A stretch of 64,000 nucleotides of DNA from Gammaproteobacteria bacterium (GTDB lineage Bacteria; Pseudomonadota; Gammaproteobacteria; Pseudomonadales; Halieaceae), in assembly GCA_030427085.1 (NCBI GenBank), contig JAUHXH010000002.1:682001-746000 (forward strand). The letters run 5' to 3'. The notes under the pieces are model-generated. The model saw only the letters and a program-made list of their open reading frames with translations, did no database searches and was not told the DNA's origin. This document shows, piece after piece, positions 9,524 to 19,359 of this stretch. Position 1 is the first letter of the stretch. Every line of letters begins with the position of its first letter. A program made the translations under genes and the position numbers.

Positions 9524-10879
9524 CTAGCCCTGCCAGGGGTCGCGCATGGTCACAAACTCTTCCGCTGCGGTGGGATGGATGCCGATAGTGCTGTCGAATT
9601 GCGCTTTGGTGGCGCCAGCCTTCAGGGCGATGGCGATACCCTGCACAATTTCGCCGGCGTCGGGGCCGACCATGTGTACGCCCACGACACGGTCACTGGC
9701 CTGGTCGACGATAAGCTTCATAAAGGTTTTCTCGTCGCGCCCGCCAAGGGTGTGCTTCATTGGGCGGAAGGTGGATTTGTACAGCGTAATCTCACCAAAC
9801 TCCGCGCGTGCCTCGGCCTCGGTGAAACCGACTGTGCCGATATTGGGCTGGGAAAACACCGCTGTGGGAATGAAGTCGTACTCGACCGCAGCGTTCATGG
9901 CGTTGAATTCGCGACGGGCGAACGCCATGCCCTCCCCGAGAGCCACTGGTGTCAATTCCATACCGCCGATGACGTCGCCCAGAGCAAAAACGCCGGGCTG
10001 GCTGGTTTGGAAGTGCTCGTCGACGGCTATAGCGCCGTTTTCAGTGAGTTTCACATCGATGTTTTCCAGCCCCAAACCTTCCAGGTGTGGCTTGCGGCCC
10101 GTGGCGTAGAGCACCGCATCGGCTGCCAGTGTCGAGCCGTCGGCCAGGGTGACGTCGATGCCGTCGGTGCCGCGACTCAAGCGTGTCACGTCTACCTCGA
10201 ATCGCAGGTCCACACCGTCCTTGCGCATCTCTTGCGCCAGATGTTGCCGCACGTCGTCGTCGAAGCCGCGTAGGAACAGTGGGCCGCGATACAGCTGGGT
10301 CACTTTCGCGCCCAGACCGTGGAAGATGCCGGCGAACTCCGTGGCAATGTAGCCACCGCCCACAACCACCAGGCGTTGGGGGAAGTGCTCCAGATCGAAA
10401 ATCTCATTGGAGGTGATGGCGAGTTCGGCGCCGGGAATGGGCGGCACAAAGGGCCACCCGCCGGTAGCGATGAGGATGCGCTCACTGGTTACGGTGCGAT
10501 TACCCACCCGCACTTCATGGGGGCCAGCGATACTGGCTCGCGCTTCAATTACCTCGGCGCCGGCACCATCGAGCAGGCGGTCGTAGATGGCATTGAGGCG
10601 CGAGATTTCGGTTTTCTTGTTATCGCGCAGCGTTTCCCAGTCGAATGCCGGTACCTTGCTGTCCCAACCGAAACCGCGGGCGTCTTCAAAGGCGTGCCGG
10701 AACTCAGACGCGTACACATAGAGCTTCTTGGGCACACAGCCCACGTTGACGCAGGTGCCGCCCATGTAGCGATCCTCGGCAACGGCGACCCGGGCGCCAA
10801 AGCCCGCCGCCATGCGCGCAGCGCGTACGCCGCCGGAACCGGCTCCGATAACGAAAAGATCGTAGTCATACTGCGCCAT
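9524..10879 (-). CDS. gor: Glutathione-disulfide reductase
   Basis: A 451-residue FAD disulfide reductase. FAD motif GAGSGG is at residues 12-17, the redox-active pair C43/C48 is in [13 protein letters not shown], and the C-terminal catalytic H435 and E440 are in [10 protein letters not shown]. The NADP-binding loop [11 protein letters not shown] keeps two arginines at the spacing that gives NADPH preference in E. coli Gor. It reduces GSSG to GSH in the cytoplasm. It is divergent from glcD, across a 153-base gap, and heads a two-gene unit with the TauE-type permease. Confidence 0.95.
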   Translation of the reverse strand: MAQYDYDLFVIGAGSGGVRAARMAAGFGARVAVAEDRYMGGTCVNVGCVPKKLYVYASEFRHAFEDARGFGWDSKVPAFDWETLRDNKKTEISRLNAIYDRLLDGAGAEVIEARASIAGPHEVRVGNRTVTSERILIATGGWPFVPPIPGAELAITSNEIFDLEHFPQRLVVVGGGYIATEFAGIFHGLGAKVTQLYRGPLFLRGFDDDVRQHLAQEMRKDGVDLRFEVDVTRLSRGTDGIDVTLADGSTLAADAVLYATGRKPHLEGLGLENIDVKLTENGAIAVDEHFQTSQPGVFALGDVIGGMELTPVALGEGMAFARREFNAMNAAVEYDFIPTAVFSQPNIGTVGFTEAEARAEFGEITLYKSTFRPMKHTLGGRDEKTFMKLIVDQASDRVVGVHMVGPDAGEIVQGIAIALKAGATKAQFDSTIGIHPTAAEEFVTMRDPWQG

Positions 10880-11032
10880 GCCTTTCTCCTGAACCCGTTA
10901 AAGCGGGCAAGTCTAGCAGCCCCTACGAAGGTGGAACACCGGCGCCCGTCGCACAGCGGCTTGGTCACTGTGTGTCAAAGCCGCATAATGCCCGCTGAAT
11001 GTCATTCGGGCGGCCATCAAAGTGAGGAAGCA

Positions 11033-12490
11033 ATGAGCGCGCACTACAGCGCAGAACTGGACGGCGCCCTGCCCGTGGTAGACCGGGCGCAGGTCCTGGC
11101 GGGCTTGTGCGAGATTCTGCCGGCACAGGCAGTACTGGACGATACAGAGCGCCAGCGCCCGTTTGAATGCGATGGATTGCCCGGCTACCGCGAATTGCCT
11201 CTGGTGACGGTACTTCCGGCGACCACCGCTGAGGTGCAAGCCGTGCTGCGGTTTTGTCATCAGCTTGGCGTGCCAGTGGTGGCGCGTGGGGCGGGTACGG
11301 GTCTGTCAGGGGGCGCCTTGCCTTGCCCTGTCGGCGTGTTATTGGTGCTTTCGCGGCTGGATCAAGTGCTGGAAATCGACGCCGACAATTTGCTGGCGCG
11401 CGTGCAACCCGGGGTACGTAACCTGGCCGTGTCGGAAGCAGCGGCGCCTCATAGCCTGTACTACGCACCCGACCCATCTTCCCAGATAGCCTGCTCCGTG
11501 GGTGGCAACGTGGCGGAGAACGCCGGTGGTGTGCACTGCCTGAAGTATGGTCTGACCGTTCACAATGTTTTGTCGGTCTCGGTGGTCACTGTTGCAGGTG
11601 AACTGCTGGATTTGTACGCCGACGATATGGGTGCGGCAAATCTCCTGGCGCTGGTGATCGGCTCTGAGGGGATGTTGGGCGTGGTCACAGAAATTACGGT
11701 GCGACTGCGCGTGCTGCCACCGCGTACTGAAACCCTGCTGGTCGGATTCGCAACCGTAGCCGAAGCGGGCCAGGCGGTAGCCGCCATTATCGGCGGTGGC
11801 ATTATTCCCGCAGGACTGGAGATGATGGACGCGCTGGCAGTTCAGGCGGCGGAGGACTTCGCTGGTGCGGGTTATCCGCGCGATGCTGCGGCCGTGCTGT
11901 TACTGGAATTGGATGGCGACGCTGACAGTGTGGCGGCGGAATTGACCAGCGCCGAAAATATTCTGCAAACCGCCGGTGCCACACTATTGCGCAGAGCACA
12001 GAATGAGCAGGAGCGAACCCTGTTCTGGAAGGGGCGAAAGTCGGCATTCCCCGCCGTGGGTCGTATTGCACCGGATTACTACTGCATGGACGGCACCATT
12101 CCCCGGCGCGCCATCGCCGACATGCTGGCTTATATCGCTGCGCTATCCGAGGAATTTGAATTGCAGGTCGCCAACGTCTTTCACGCCGGCGACGGTAATC
12201 TTCACCCCTTGATTTTGTTCGACGCCAACCAGCCTGAACAGGTGGAGCGCGCCGAAGCCCTCGGTGGACGCATTCTCGAACAAAGTGTCGCCCTCGGTGG
12301 TGCCATTACCGGTGAGCACGGTGTGGGCCGGGAAAAAATCAACTATATGGCCGCCCAATTCAGTGATGAAGAACTGCGCCTGTTTCAGGCGATCAAACAA
12401 GCACTGGACCCGGTGGGCCTGTTGAATCCGGGTAAAAATATTCCCACCCTGAAACGGTGTCAGGAGTACCGCGCGGTGCGTGCACAGTGA
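11033..12490 (+). CDS. glcD: Glycolate oxidase, FAD-binding subunit GlcD
   Basis: A 485-residue FAD-linked oxidase of the vanillyl-alcohol oxidase fold. ARGAGTGLSGG near residue 86 is the FAD pyrophosphate site, and FHAGDGNLHP and GEHGVGREK are C-terminal active-site signatures typical of GlcD. It forms glycolate dehydrogenase with GlcE and GlcF, oxidising glycolate to glyoxylate at the membrane. The frame is open upstream, but ATG 11033 is chosen because GAGGAAG precedes it and the upstream part is antisense to gor. Its stop overlaps the GTG start of glcE. Confidence 0.95.
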   Translation: MSAHYSAELDGALPVVDRAQVLAGLCEILPAQAVLDDTERQRPFECDGLPGYRELPLVTVLPATTAEVQAVLRFCHQLGVPVVARGAGTGLSGGALPCPVGVLLVLSRLDQVLEIDADNLLARVQPGVRNLAVSEAAAPHSLYYAPDPSSQIACSVGGNVAENAGGVHCLKYGLTVHNVLSVSVVTVAGELLDLYADDMGAANLLALVIGSEGMLGVVTEITVRLRVLPPRTETLLVGFATVAEAGQAVAAIIGGGIIPAGLEMMDALAVQAAEDFAGAGYPRDAAAVLLLELDGDADSVAAELTSAENILQTAGATLLRRAQNEQERTLFWKGRKSAFPAVGRIAPDYYCMDGTIPRRAIADMLAYIAALSEEFELQVANVFHAGDGNLHPLILFDANQPEQVERAEALGGRILEQSVALGGAITGEHGVGREKINYMAAQFSDEELRLFQAIKQALDPVGLLNPGKNIPTLKRCQEYRAVRAQ

Positions 12491-13509
12491 GTGATCGTTC
12501 AAGTAAATTGGCGGAAAAAGTCCGTGCGGCTCGGGATGCCGGCCAGGCTCTTCACATTCGTGGCAACGGCAGCAAGCATTGGCTGGAGACTCCTGATCAG
12601 GCCAGTACGCTGTCGCTCGCCGGGCATCAGGGCATCGTCAGTTACGATCCCACCGAGCTCGTTGTGACCGTCCGTGCCGGTACCCCTATTACTGAACTGG
12701 AGCAGGCATTGGCGGAGCAAGGGCAGATGCTGGCTTGTGAGCCGGTTAATGTTGCCGGTCGCTCCACCATCGGCGGTGCCCTGGCCCTTGGGTGGTCCGG
12801 CCCGCGCAGCGCCTGGGCGGGAACCTTGCGTGACTTTGTGCTGGGTATGAAGGTGCTCACCGCCGAAGGGGATATCCTGAGTTTCGGCGGTCAGGTGATG
12901 AAAAATGTTGCCGGCTATGACGTGTCGCGGCTATTGGTTGGATCTCGTGGCGGCCTGGCCGCCGTTCTGGAAGTGTCACTGAAGGTTTTACCCCTGCCGG
13001 AGCAGGAGTTGGTGCTGTCCTTTACCAACGATGACCCGCTGGCTGCCATGCGTCGTGTGCGGGAGTGGGAGGGACAGAGCCTCCCATTGAGTGGTGCGCT
13101 GTGGCAGGCCGGCGCATTGATGGTGCGATTCTCCGGGCGAACTACTGCGCTGTCGCACCTGCTCAGCCGGCTCGGTGGTGAGGCGCGCGATGCTGTGGTC
13201 TTTCAGCGGCATCGGGAGCTGAGCGCCGGATTGCTCGCTGGCACACCGCCGCTGCGCCTCTACCGTCAAAGGCCGTTATCGGCTATCGCGCTGGATCAGG
13301 ATTTCATCCTCGACCACGGTGGACGTTTGCTCTGGGCGCGGGCAGGCGGCGACCTTGCCACTCTGATGGCGGCAGCCAATGCTCATGCCGTGGAGTCGCC
13401 CGTGGCCGGCGTTCAGTCTGGCAACGCGGTGACGCAGCACTGGCACACCGCCCTCGCGAAAGCGTTTGATCCCCAGGGCCTGTGGGCGCCGGCTGGGGAG
13501 GCTGCCTGA
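12487..13509 (+). CDS. glcE: Glycolate oxidase subunit GlcE
   Basis: A 340-residue FAD-binding subunit of glycolate dehydrogenase. Motifs include RGNGSKHW, then GRSTIGGALALGWSGPR, which is the family's FAD-contact segment, and GGQVMKNVAGYDVSRLLVGSRG split over the domain centre. The start is GTG 12487, within GTGA that overlaps the glcD stop codon, which implies translational coupling. The stop overlaps the glcF start by one base (TGATG). The protein is about the usual length for GlcE. Confidence 0.94.
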   Translation: MSDRSSKLAEKVRAARDAGQALHIRGNGSKHWLETPDQASTLSLAGHQGIVSYDPTELVVTVRAGTPITELEQALAEQGQMLACEPVNVAGRSTIGGALALGWSGPRSAWAGTLRDFVLGMKVLTAEGDILSFGGQVMKNVAGYDVSRLLVGSRGGLAAVLEVSLKVLPLPEQELVLSFTNDDPLAAMRRVREWEGQSLPLSGALWQAGALMVRFSGRTTALSHLLSRLGGEARDAVVFQRHRELSAGLLAGTPPLRLYRQRPLSAIALDQDFILDHGGRLLWARAGGDLATLMAAANAHAVESPVAGVQSGNAVTQHWHTALAKAFDPQGLWAPAGEAA

Positions 13510-14732
13510 TGCAGACCAGATTGTTACCGGAGTTGCTTGCTACAGATGCCGGGCGTGAAGCCGACAGCATCCTGCGCGCCTGCGTTCACTGTGGTTTCTG
13601 CACTGCCACCTGTCCGACATACCAGGTGGAAGGCAATGAACTGGACAGCCCCCGCGGCCGGATATACCTGCTGAAGAATTTACTGGAGGGCGGTGACGTA
13701 AGCGCCCACACCCGCACACACCTCGATCGCTGTCTGCAATGCCGCTCCTGTGAGACTACCTGCCCCTCCGGCGTGAATTACCATCGACTTTGGGATATCG
13801 GCCAGCAGCGCCTGGATCAAGTGCTGCCACGCTCCGTCGGGGAGCGCGCTTTTCGTCGCGTTCTGACGGCGGTGTTGTCCCGGCGGCGCTTGTTCTCCCT
13901 GTTGGCGTCAGTGGGTTACTCGCTGCGCTCCTTCCTGCCGCCATCGCTGCGCCATCACTTACCCATGAGGGGTGAAGGGATGCCGGTGTCGTCGGCGGAG
14001 AGGGCGGAGCGCCACGTTCTGTTGGTACAGGGTTGCGTGCAGCCTGGCCTGACCCCGGACACAGTGCGCGGCGCCCAAAAGGTGCTCCATGCCCTCGGTG
14101 TGGATACGCGCTTCGCGACTGATGAGCAGTGTTGCGGTGCGCTGGAGTACCACGTGCAGCAGACCTCCGGCGGCCTGGCGCGGGCGCGGGCCAATATCGC
14201 GGCGTGGGAGCAGGCACTCGCGGCAGGTGCCGAAGCCATCATCACCACGGCGACTGGCTGCCACAGTTTTGTGCGTGAGTACGAAACGCTGCTCGCAGAC
14301 GATCCCGACTATGGGCCTCGTGCCAAAGCGGTGTTGGCCAAGGTGTATGACATTGCGGAGTTTTTGGCGGACGAACCTCTGGACACCCTCGCGCTCGCCG
14401 ATCCCGGGCGTACGGTTTTCCACACCCCCTGCAGCGCGCAGCACGGACAGAATCTACAACCTGTACTGCAAACTGTGTTGGCCAGACTGGGTTATCAACA
14501 CCCGCCAGTTACCGACAGCCATTTGTGTTGCGGCTCGGCCGGCACCTATTCCCTGTTTCAGCCGGCCATGGCGACTACACTGCGCGACCGGAAATTAAAG
14601 TCCCTGCAGGTGAGCCAACCCGAGCGGATTTTAACCGCCAATATCGGCTGCCAGAGCCACCTGGCATCTGGCAGTGATCGCCCTGTGCGCCACTGGGTGG
14701 AAGATGTGGCGCGCAGACTCGTGACGGAGTGA
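13509..14732 (+). CDS. glcF: Glycolate oxidase iron-sulfur subunit GlcF
   Basis: A 407-residue iron-sulfur subunit. Two [4Fe-4S] motifs are complete: C25-x2-C28-x2-C31-x3-C35-P and C75-x2-C78-x2-C81-x3-C85-P. Two CCG cysteine-rich motifs (DEQCCG and HLCCGSAGTY) are present in the C-terminal half. It passes electrons from the GlcDE flavins to the quinone pool. ATG 13509 overlaps the glcE stop. No glcC regulator, glcB malate synthase or glycolate permease is nearby, so the unit is a minimal glcDEF. Confidence 0.95.
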   Translation: MQTRLLPELLATDAGREADSILRACVHCGFCTATCPTYQVEGNELDSPRGRIYLLKNLLEGGDVSAHTRTHLDRCLQCRSCETTCPSGVNYHRLWDIGQQRLDQVLPRSVGERAFRRVLTAVLSRRRLFSLLASVGYSLRSFLPPSLRHHLPMRGEGMPVSSAERAERHVLLVQGCVQPGLTPDTVRGAQKVLHALGVDTRFATDEQCCGALEYHVQQTSGGLARARANIAAWEQALAAGAEAIITTATGCHSFVREYETLLADDPDYGPRAKAVLAKVYDIAEFLADEPLDTLALADPGRTVFHTPCSAQHGQNLQPVLQTVLARLGYQHPPVTDSHLCCGSAGTYSLFQPAMATTLRDRKLKSLQVSQPERILTANIGCQSHLASGSDRPVRHWVEDVARRLVTE

Positions 14733-14766
14733 ATCCGGTAATGAGACAGGTCATAAGGAGAGAACT

Positions 14767-15561
14767 GTGAGCCAGCTACAGGTCAGTGCATTGAATGTGT
14801 ATCCAGTGAAGTCCTGCGCCGGACTTTCCGTAGAGCAGGTGGATCTGGATGGCTTTGGCCCCACCGGCGATAGACGCTGGATGATCGTCGATGAGCAGGG
14901 GCAGTTTGTCACCCAGCGGGATTATCCCCGGATGGCTTTGATCAAGGTGGAAATCACTGAACAGGGGATTGTGCTTGATCGCGGTACTGAACGCTTAACC
15001 GTGGTCTGTCCCGGTTTAGGGGTCGAGCGTACCGTGCGCGTGTGGCGGGACGAGGTGGTAGCGCGGGACGCCGGAGAGGACGCAGCTGCCTGGTTGAGTG
15101 ATTTTTTCGGTCGGGAAGTTCGTCTGGTCTACCTGCCGGATGAGGGTCGGCGCGCGGTTGATCCCGCCTTCGCAAGTGCTGGGGAACAAGTGGCCTTCGC
15201 AGACGGTTTCCCCCTGCTGTTAATCGGTCAGGCGTCGCTGGACGACTTGAATCGCCGCCTGGAGCAACCCGTACCGATGAACCGCTTTCGCCCCAACCTC
15301 GTGATCAGCGGGGCGGAACCGTTTGCCGAAGATGGTTGGCGTCGCTTACGCGTGGGTGAGGTGGAACTGAGGGTGGTGAAGCCCTGTTCGCGCTGCGTGA
15401 TTCCCTCTATCGTGCAGGAGACTGCCGAGCGGGACCGGCACATCAATCGGGCATTGGCCGGCTTTCGGCGCCGCGAGGGTGTGATTTATTTCGGGCAGAA
15501 CCTGCTCTATCAGCAGCCCGGCACGCTGCGCGTGGGCGACCCCGTGACGGTGCTGGACTAG
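14767..15561 (+). CDS. MOSC domain protein (YcbX/mARC type)
   Basis: A 264-residue protein with an N-terminal MOSC_N beta-barrel (VSALNVYPVKSCAG at the start) and a C-terminal MOSC domain. The KPCSRCVIP segment (C207 and C210) contains the cysteine position that in the mARC/YcbX group ligates the molybdenum cofactor. These proteins reduce N-hydroxylated compounds. Unlike E. coli YcbX it has no C-terminal 2Fe-2S ferredoxin domain, so a separate electron donor is needed. The start is GTG 14767, preceded by AAGGAG. It follows glcF by 34 bases and may be co-transcribed. Confidence 0.9.
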   Translation: MSQLQVSALNVYPVKSCAGLSVEQVDLDGFGPTGDRRWMIVDEQGQFVTQRDYPRMALIKVEITEQGIVLDRGTERLTVVCPGLGVERTVRVWRDEVVARDAGEDAAAWLSDFFGREVRLVYLPDEGRRAVDPAFASAGEQVAFADGFPLLLIGQASLDDLNRRLEQPVPMNRFRPNLVISGAEPFAEDGWRRLRVGEVELRVVKPCSRCVIPSIVQETAERDRHINRALAGFRRREGVIYFGQNLLYQQPGTLRVGDPVTVLD

Positions 15562-15564
15562 CGA

Positions 15565-16623
15565 CTACAATCGCGCGCTACGCACCGCGGCGGCCAGGGA
15601 TTCCATTAAGGGTATCGTCTCATCCAGTGACAGACAGGCATCGGTGATGCTCTGGCCATAGCGCAGCGCCTCGCCCGCCTGCAGGCGTTGATTGCCACCC
15701 ACCAGGTGACTTTCCAGCATTACACCACGCAGGGCTTCCTGCCCCTGCTGAATCTGGTCGCACAGGTCGGAAAGTACCACCGCTTGTCGCGCCGGGTTCT
15801 TCTCACTGTTGCCGTGAGAGCAATCCACGATCAGTGACGCCGGCAACTGGCGGCGAGCCAGTTGGGCGGCGGCATCTTTCACGCTCTGCGCATTGTAGTT
15901 GGGTCCACTGCGCTTGCCGCCGCGCAGTATCAGGTAGCCGTGTGGGTTGCCGGTGGACTGCAAAATGGCCGGTGTACCTTCGCGGGTCAAAGAGGGGAAC
16001 CAGTGGGCGTGGCGGGCCGACTCGATCGCGTCCAGGGCGACATCCACTTGCCCGTCCGTGCCGTTCTTGAAGCCAACCGGCATCGACAGGCCGGAAGCCA
16101 GTTCCCGGTGCACCTGGCTTTCCACCGTGCGCGCACCAATCGCCGCAAGGCTGACCAGATCGGCATAGAACTGGCCCAGGGTGGTATCGAGAAACTCACT
16201 GGCGGCAGGCAGTCCGAGATCGGCAACATCCAGCAATACCTGCCGCGCCAGGTGCAGGCCGCGATTGACGTGGAAGCTGTCGTCCAGGTCCGGGTCGTTG
16301 ATCAGGCCTTTCCAGCCGACCACCGTGCGGGGTTTTTCAAAGTACACCCGCAGCACCGGAATAATGGCATCCCGTAGCGGGTCGGTTGCTGCCTTGAAGC
16401 GTTGGGCAAAGTCCAGTAGTGCTTCCGGGTCATGTACGGAGCAGGGGCCAACGATGGCCACCACGCGAGGGTCTTTCCCTGAGAGGGCTTGCTCGATAGC
16501 GCGGCGACCGGTAGCGACGCAGGCTTCCTGTGCATCGCTCATGGGGAGTTCTTCTGCTAGCACCCAGGGGCTGATCAGTGGGCGAACGCGGCCAATGCGA
16601 ACGTCTTCGGTTTTGTCGCTCAT
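15565..16623 (-). CDS. 3-deoxy-7-phosphoheptulonate (DAHP) synthase, class I
   Basis: A 352-residue class I (AroF/AroG/AroH-like) DAHP synthase, the first step of the shikimate pathway: phosphoenolpyruvate plus erythrose 4-phosphate. Landmarks are IVGPCSVHD, RVYFEKPRTVVGWKG, the conserved GARTVESQVHRE and GFKNGTDG segments, and RGGKRSGPNY. Which aromatic amino acid inhibits it cannot be told by eye. It is convergent with the MOSC gene (three bases apart) and lies downstream of the alcohol dehydrogenase region on the opposite side of a GC-rich hairpin. Confidence 0.95.
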   Translation of the reverse strand: MSDKTEDVRIGRVRPLISPWVLAEELPMSDAQEACVATGRRAIEQALSGKDPRVVAIVGPCSVHDPEALLDFAQRFKAATDPLRDAIIPVLRVYFEKPRTVVGWKGLINDPDLDDSFHVNRGLHLARQVLLDVADLGLPAASEFLDTTLGQFYADLVSLAAIGARTVESQVHRELASGLSMPVGFKNGTDGQVDVALDAIESARHAHWFPSLTREGTPAILQSTGNPHGYLILRGGKRSGPNYNAQSVKDAAAQLARRQLPASLIVDCSHGNSEKNPARQAVVLSDLCDQIQQGQEALRGVMLESHLVGGNQRLQAGEALRYGQSITDACLSLDETIPLMESLAAAVRSARL

Positions 16624-16642
16624 GGTGGTACCACGGGAATTC

Positions 16643-16673
16643 GGGGCCGCCTATTGTCCTCGTGGGCGGCCCC
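16643..16673. other. GC-rich intergenic hairpin
   Basis: GGGGCCGCC (16643-16651) pairs perfectly with GGCGGCCCC (16665-16673) over a 13-base loop, in the 67-base gap between the DAHP synthase start and the upstream same-strand gene. No T-run follows on either strand, so it is not a classical terminator; it might weaken read-through or stabilise the mRNA end. Confidence 0.45.
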
Positions 16674-16690
16674 GCTGACAAGGGAGGGGC

Positions 16691-17920
16691 TTACGTGGAG
16701 GGTGAGGTGGCAGGTGCTGCCATCAAACCGCGGATCAGGCCGGCACATTCTTCCTGGCTCATATACCGGGGCACCGGATAGCGATTGCCTTCCTTGCAGG
16801 CAGCTTCGGCGAGTGCGGCCACGTCCTGCTCCTGAATCTGCTCCAGATGGCGCGGGATGTCGAGCTTGTGGTTGAGGGCTTCAACAGCCGCGATGAAGGC
16901 CTGCGCTTTCTGCGCCTCGTCCAGCCCATTGCTACTGGCGCCGATGACGTCGGCCAATTGGGCCAGGCGTGCTTGCGCCGGTGCGCTGGAAAATTTCAGT
17001 ACCGAGGGCAGGGTAACGGCATTTCCCAGCCCGTGAGGAACGCCATAGTGGCCGCCCAACTGGTGTGATACGGCGTGAACAAAGCCAACCATCGCCTGAC
17101 TGAAGGCCAGCCCGGCATAGTAGGACGCCAACACCATGGCCTGTCGGGACGGTAAATCCGAACCATTGCTGTAGGCTGCGGGCAGATGATCGAAGATCAA
17201 CTTGATCGCACTGCGCGCCAGCTGGTCTGATTCCTCGCTGGCCCAGCGGCCGATATAGGCTTCGATGGCGTGGGTCAGCGCATCCATGCCGGTGGCGGCG
17301 GTAATGTGCGGTGGCAGGCCGGTCATTACTTCGGCGTCCAGGGCGCAGGCGAGGGGGACCAGGTTCTGGCCGGCCACGGGTTGTTTCTCGTGCGTTTCGT
17401 CGTTGGAGGGTACGGCGGCGATGGTAACTTCCGAACCCGTGCCCGCCGTGGTGGGAATGCAAAACAGGGGCAGGGCGGGGAGTTTCGCCTGATTGAATCC
17501 CACCAGGTCTTCTGCCTTTACGTCGTTGGATGCAGCGAGCGCGATCACTTTCGCGGTGTCCATGGACGAACCACCACCAAAGGCCAGAACACTGTCGCAA
17601 GCTTCGCTGTGCAGTTGCGCCAGGCCGGTGTTAATCACCTTGAAAGTGGGGTCAGGTTCCACACCATCAAACAGCGACACTTGCAGGCCAAACCCTTCGA
17701 GCTCTGCAATGACGGGTGCTACCAGGCCCAGTTCTACCAGGGGTTTGTCAGTCACCAACAGTATTTTTTGCTGCCCGAACTGGCTGACCATTGCGCACAG
17801 CTGATGGCGAGAGCCGGGGCCTGAAAAAGCGATGGGTTTGGGTTGCGCGTGCGGTTTGAGGGCACGCTTGATAATTCCGGAACGCAGACGGTACAAACGC
17901 TCAACCAGGGCGTTGGGCAT
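16691..17920 (-). CDS. Iron-containing (class III) alcohol dehydrogenase
   Basis: A 409-residue class III alcohol dehydrogenase. The NAD-binding region holds AFGGGSSMDTAK and PTTAGTGSEVT. The metal-binding ligands are seen in GMDALTHAIEAY (Asp and His) and in FVHAVSHQLGGHYGVPHG (two His). The N-terminal about 30 residues (RSGIIKRALKPHAQPKP) are an extension relative to short family members. Alcohol or aldehyde substrate is unknown. It stands as a single gene with the DAHP synthase gene downstream. Confidence 0.9.
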   Translation of the reverse strand: MPNALVERLYRLRSGIIKRALKPHAQPKPIAFSGPGSRHQLCAMVSQFGQQKILLVTDKPLVELGLVAPVIAELEGFGLQVSLFDGVEPDPTFKVINTGLAQLHSEACDSVLAFGGGSSMDTAKVIALAASNDVKAEDLVGFNQAKLPALPLFCIPTTAGTGSEVTIAAVPSNDETHEKQPVAGQNLVPLACALDAEVMTGLPPHITAATGMDALTHAIEAYIGRWASEESDQLARSAIKLIFDHLPAAYSNGSDLPSRQAMVLASYYAGLAFSQAMVGFVHAVSHQLGGHYGVPHGLGNAVTLPSVLKFSSAPAQARLAQLADVIGASSNGLDEAQKAQAFIAAVEALNHKLDIPRHLEQIQEQDVAALAEAACKEGNRYPVPRYMSQEECAGLIRGLMAAPATSPST

Positions 17921-18070
17921 GGTGGTGTCACTCCCTTAAGTATTGTTATCACCGGAAGGTGCGACGGTCATACTGTCAAGGCGGAGGTTGGAAGTAAAGC
18001 AGGTGCTTGCGGGACGGGGCTGGCCGGGAATGGAAAGGGTGGCTCAGGAAAGCGCGAGTAGGGGGTGAAG

Positions 18071-18097
18071 CGGGGCCCGGACGATCGCCGGGCCCCG
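18071..18097. terminator. GC-rich hairpin downstream of the zinc-ribbon gene
   Basis: CGGGGCCCGG (18071-18080) pairs perfectly with CCGGGCCCCG (18088-18097) over a 7-base loop, 13 bases beyond the stop of the minus-strand zinc-ribbon gene. There is no T-run, so termination is plausible but not certain. Confidence 0.45.
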
Positions 18098-18110
18098 GAT
18101 ACACTTAAGC

Positions 18111-18509
18111 CTAGCGGCTACCCTTGACCAGGGAGCGGAACCAGTCGGCCAGTGTTTCGTGTTTGAAGTCGGTGAATTCGCCGGCGTCGAGGAACACACC
18201 GTGTTCGTCGCACACTTCATACCAGATGTGTTGCTGCTTTGGATCGGAGGCCTTGTGCATCTGCTTGCCGCAGCGTGGGCAGTTGACGTCGTCAACGGTG
18301 TCCCATTTTTTGCCCTGGGCAGGATCGCCAGTGTCCAGCACTTCGCCCATCCATTTGCCTTTCAGCTTCTCTATCTCGCCACTGTCGAACCAAAGGCCCT
18401 TACAGTTGGTGCAGCGGTCGATGACCGGGTCGCCGCCATAGCTGATTTCTTCCATGCCGTGGCCGCATTTCGGACACTCGATACTGTGGGTGGCTGGATC
18501 GTAAGTCAT
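18111..18509 (-). CDS. Zinc-ribbon (zf-TFIIB type) protein
   Basis: A 132-residue cytoplasmic protein with two zinc-ribbon-like halves. The first has CPKCGH (from C12) and later CTNCKGLWFDSGEIEKL, the zf-TFIIB signature. The second has CPRCGK and YEVCDEHGVFLDAGEF, with His replacing one Cys in the last knuckle. Such proteins are usually of unknown function, perhaps nucleic-acid or metal binding. It is divergent from the cytochrome operon. Confidence 0.85.
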   Translation of the reverse strand: MTYDPATHSIECPKCGHGMEEISYGGDPVIDRCTNCKGLWFDSGEIEKLKGKWMGEVLDTGDPAQGKKWDTVDDVNCPRCGKQMHKASDPKQQHIWYEVCDEHGVFLDAGEFTDFKHETLADWFRSLVKGSR

Positions 18510-18721
18510 GGTCTTCCCTTTATTGTGTTAATGGCGCCCGGGCGCCGCTAGTCAGTCCTGCTGGAAGTCTAGCGCAGGGCGCGGGGAATGTCCCGCCTGC
18601 TGGCGTCGTGCGAAATATTTGTGCGGTGCCTTCAGAATCCTTTCATCTTGCCACGTGATTATGTGCATCAATGAGTGGTACTATCGTGCCATATAACAAG
18701 TCCGCCGCAGGAGGTGGCCCA

Positions 18722-19357
18722 ATGAAACCAACTGTTAGCTCGTCACTCGCGGGCCTGTTTGCCCTGTGCATGGGTATGCTAACCCCTGCAATTTCACAGG
18801 CTCAGGACGGCGAATCCCTGTACCAGACCTGCGCCGCCTGTCACGGTGCCGAAGGTCAGGGTAATGCAGCCCTGAAAGCCCCGCCCCTGTCACATCTCAC
18901 CGCCGCTTACATTGCGGGCCAATTGCAAAAGTTTCGCAATGGCCAACGTGGTGGCGAGGGAGACTCAGAGCCCGCCCGCCAGATGGCGACCATGGCGGCC
19001 ACACTGCCAGGCGACGACGCTATTGGGACGGTTGCGCAGTTTGCCGCTGCACTGGAAGGTATCCCGGAAGGGGAGGCAGAGATTTCCGGTGACGTAACCC
19101 TGGGCGGTGACTATTACAACCAGTTCTGTGGCGCCTGCCATGGACCGGGCGCCGAGGGTAACAAGGCCTTGTCTGCGCCATCATTGGCCGGTGCGCCGGA
19201 CTGGTATCTTTACGGTCAATTGAAGGCTTTCCGCGAAGGCACACGAGGCGCTCATCCGGACGACCGTACCGGGCGCCAGATGCGCGCTATGGCGGGGGTG
19301 CTGCCCTCTGATCAGGCCCTGCGCGATGTAACCGCTTTCATCGCCGGCCTGCGTTGA
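18722..19357 (+). CDS. Exported diheme cytochrome c (c4-like)
   Basis: A 211-residue periplasmic protein with a signal peptide cleaved near AQA-QDG (about residue 28) and two class I cytochrome c domains. Haem sites are CAACH (37-41) and CGACH (136-140), each followed by a distal Met candidate in QMATMAATLP and QMRAMAGVLP. The two-domain repeat layout is that of cytochrome c4. ATG 18722 is chosen over an upstream in-frame ATG because GGAGG lies at 18710-18714. First gene of a three-gene unit; it probably carries electrons to or from the MauG-like protein encoded next. Confidence 0.9.
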   Translation: MKPTVSSSLAGLFALCMGMLTPAISQAQDGESLYQTCAACHGAEGQGNAALKAPPLSHLTAAYIAGQLQKFRNGQRGGEGDSEPARQMATMAATLPGDDAIGTVAQFAAALEGIPEGEAEISGDVTLGGDYYNQFCGACHGPGAEGNKALSAPSLAGAPDWYLYGQLKAFREGTRGAHPDDRTGRQMRAMAGVLPSDQALRDVTAFIAGLR

Positions 19358-19359
19358 GC

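Noticed and set aside
19354-19359. TTG start for the MauG-like gene overlapping the cytochrome stop
   Set aside because: ATG 19360 begins a good signal peptide; the TTG would add two residues without a better ribosome site.
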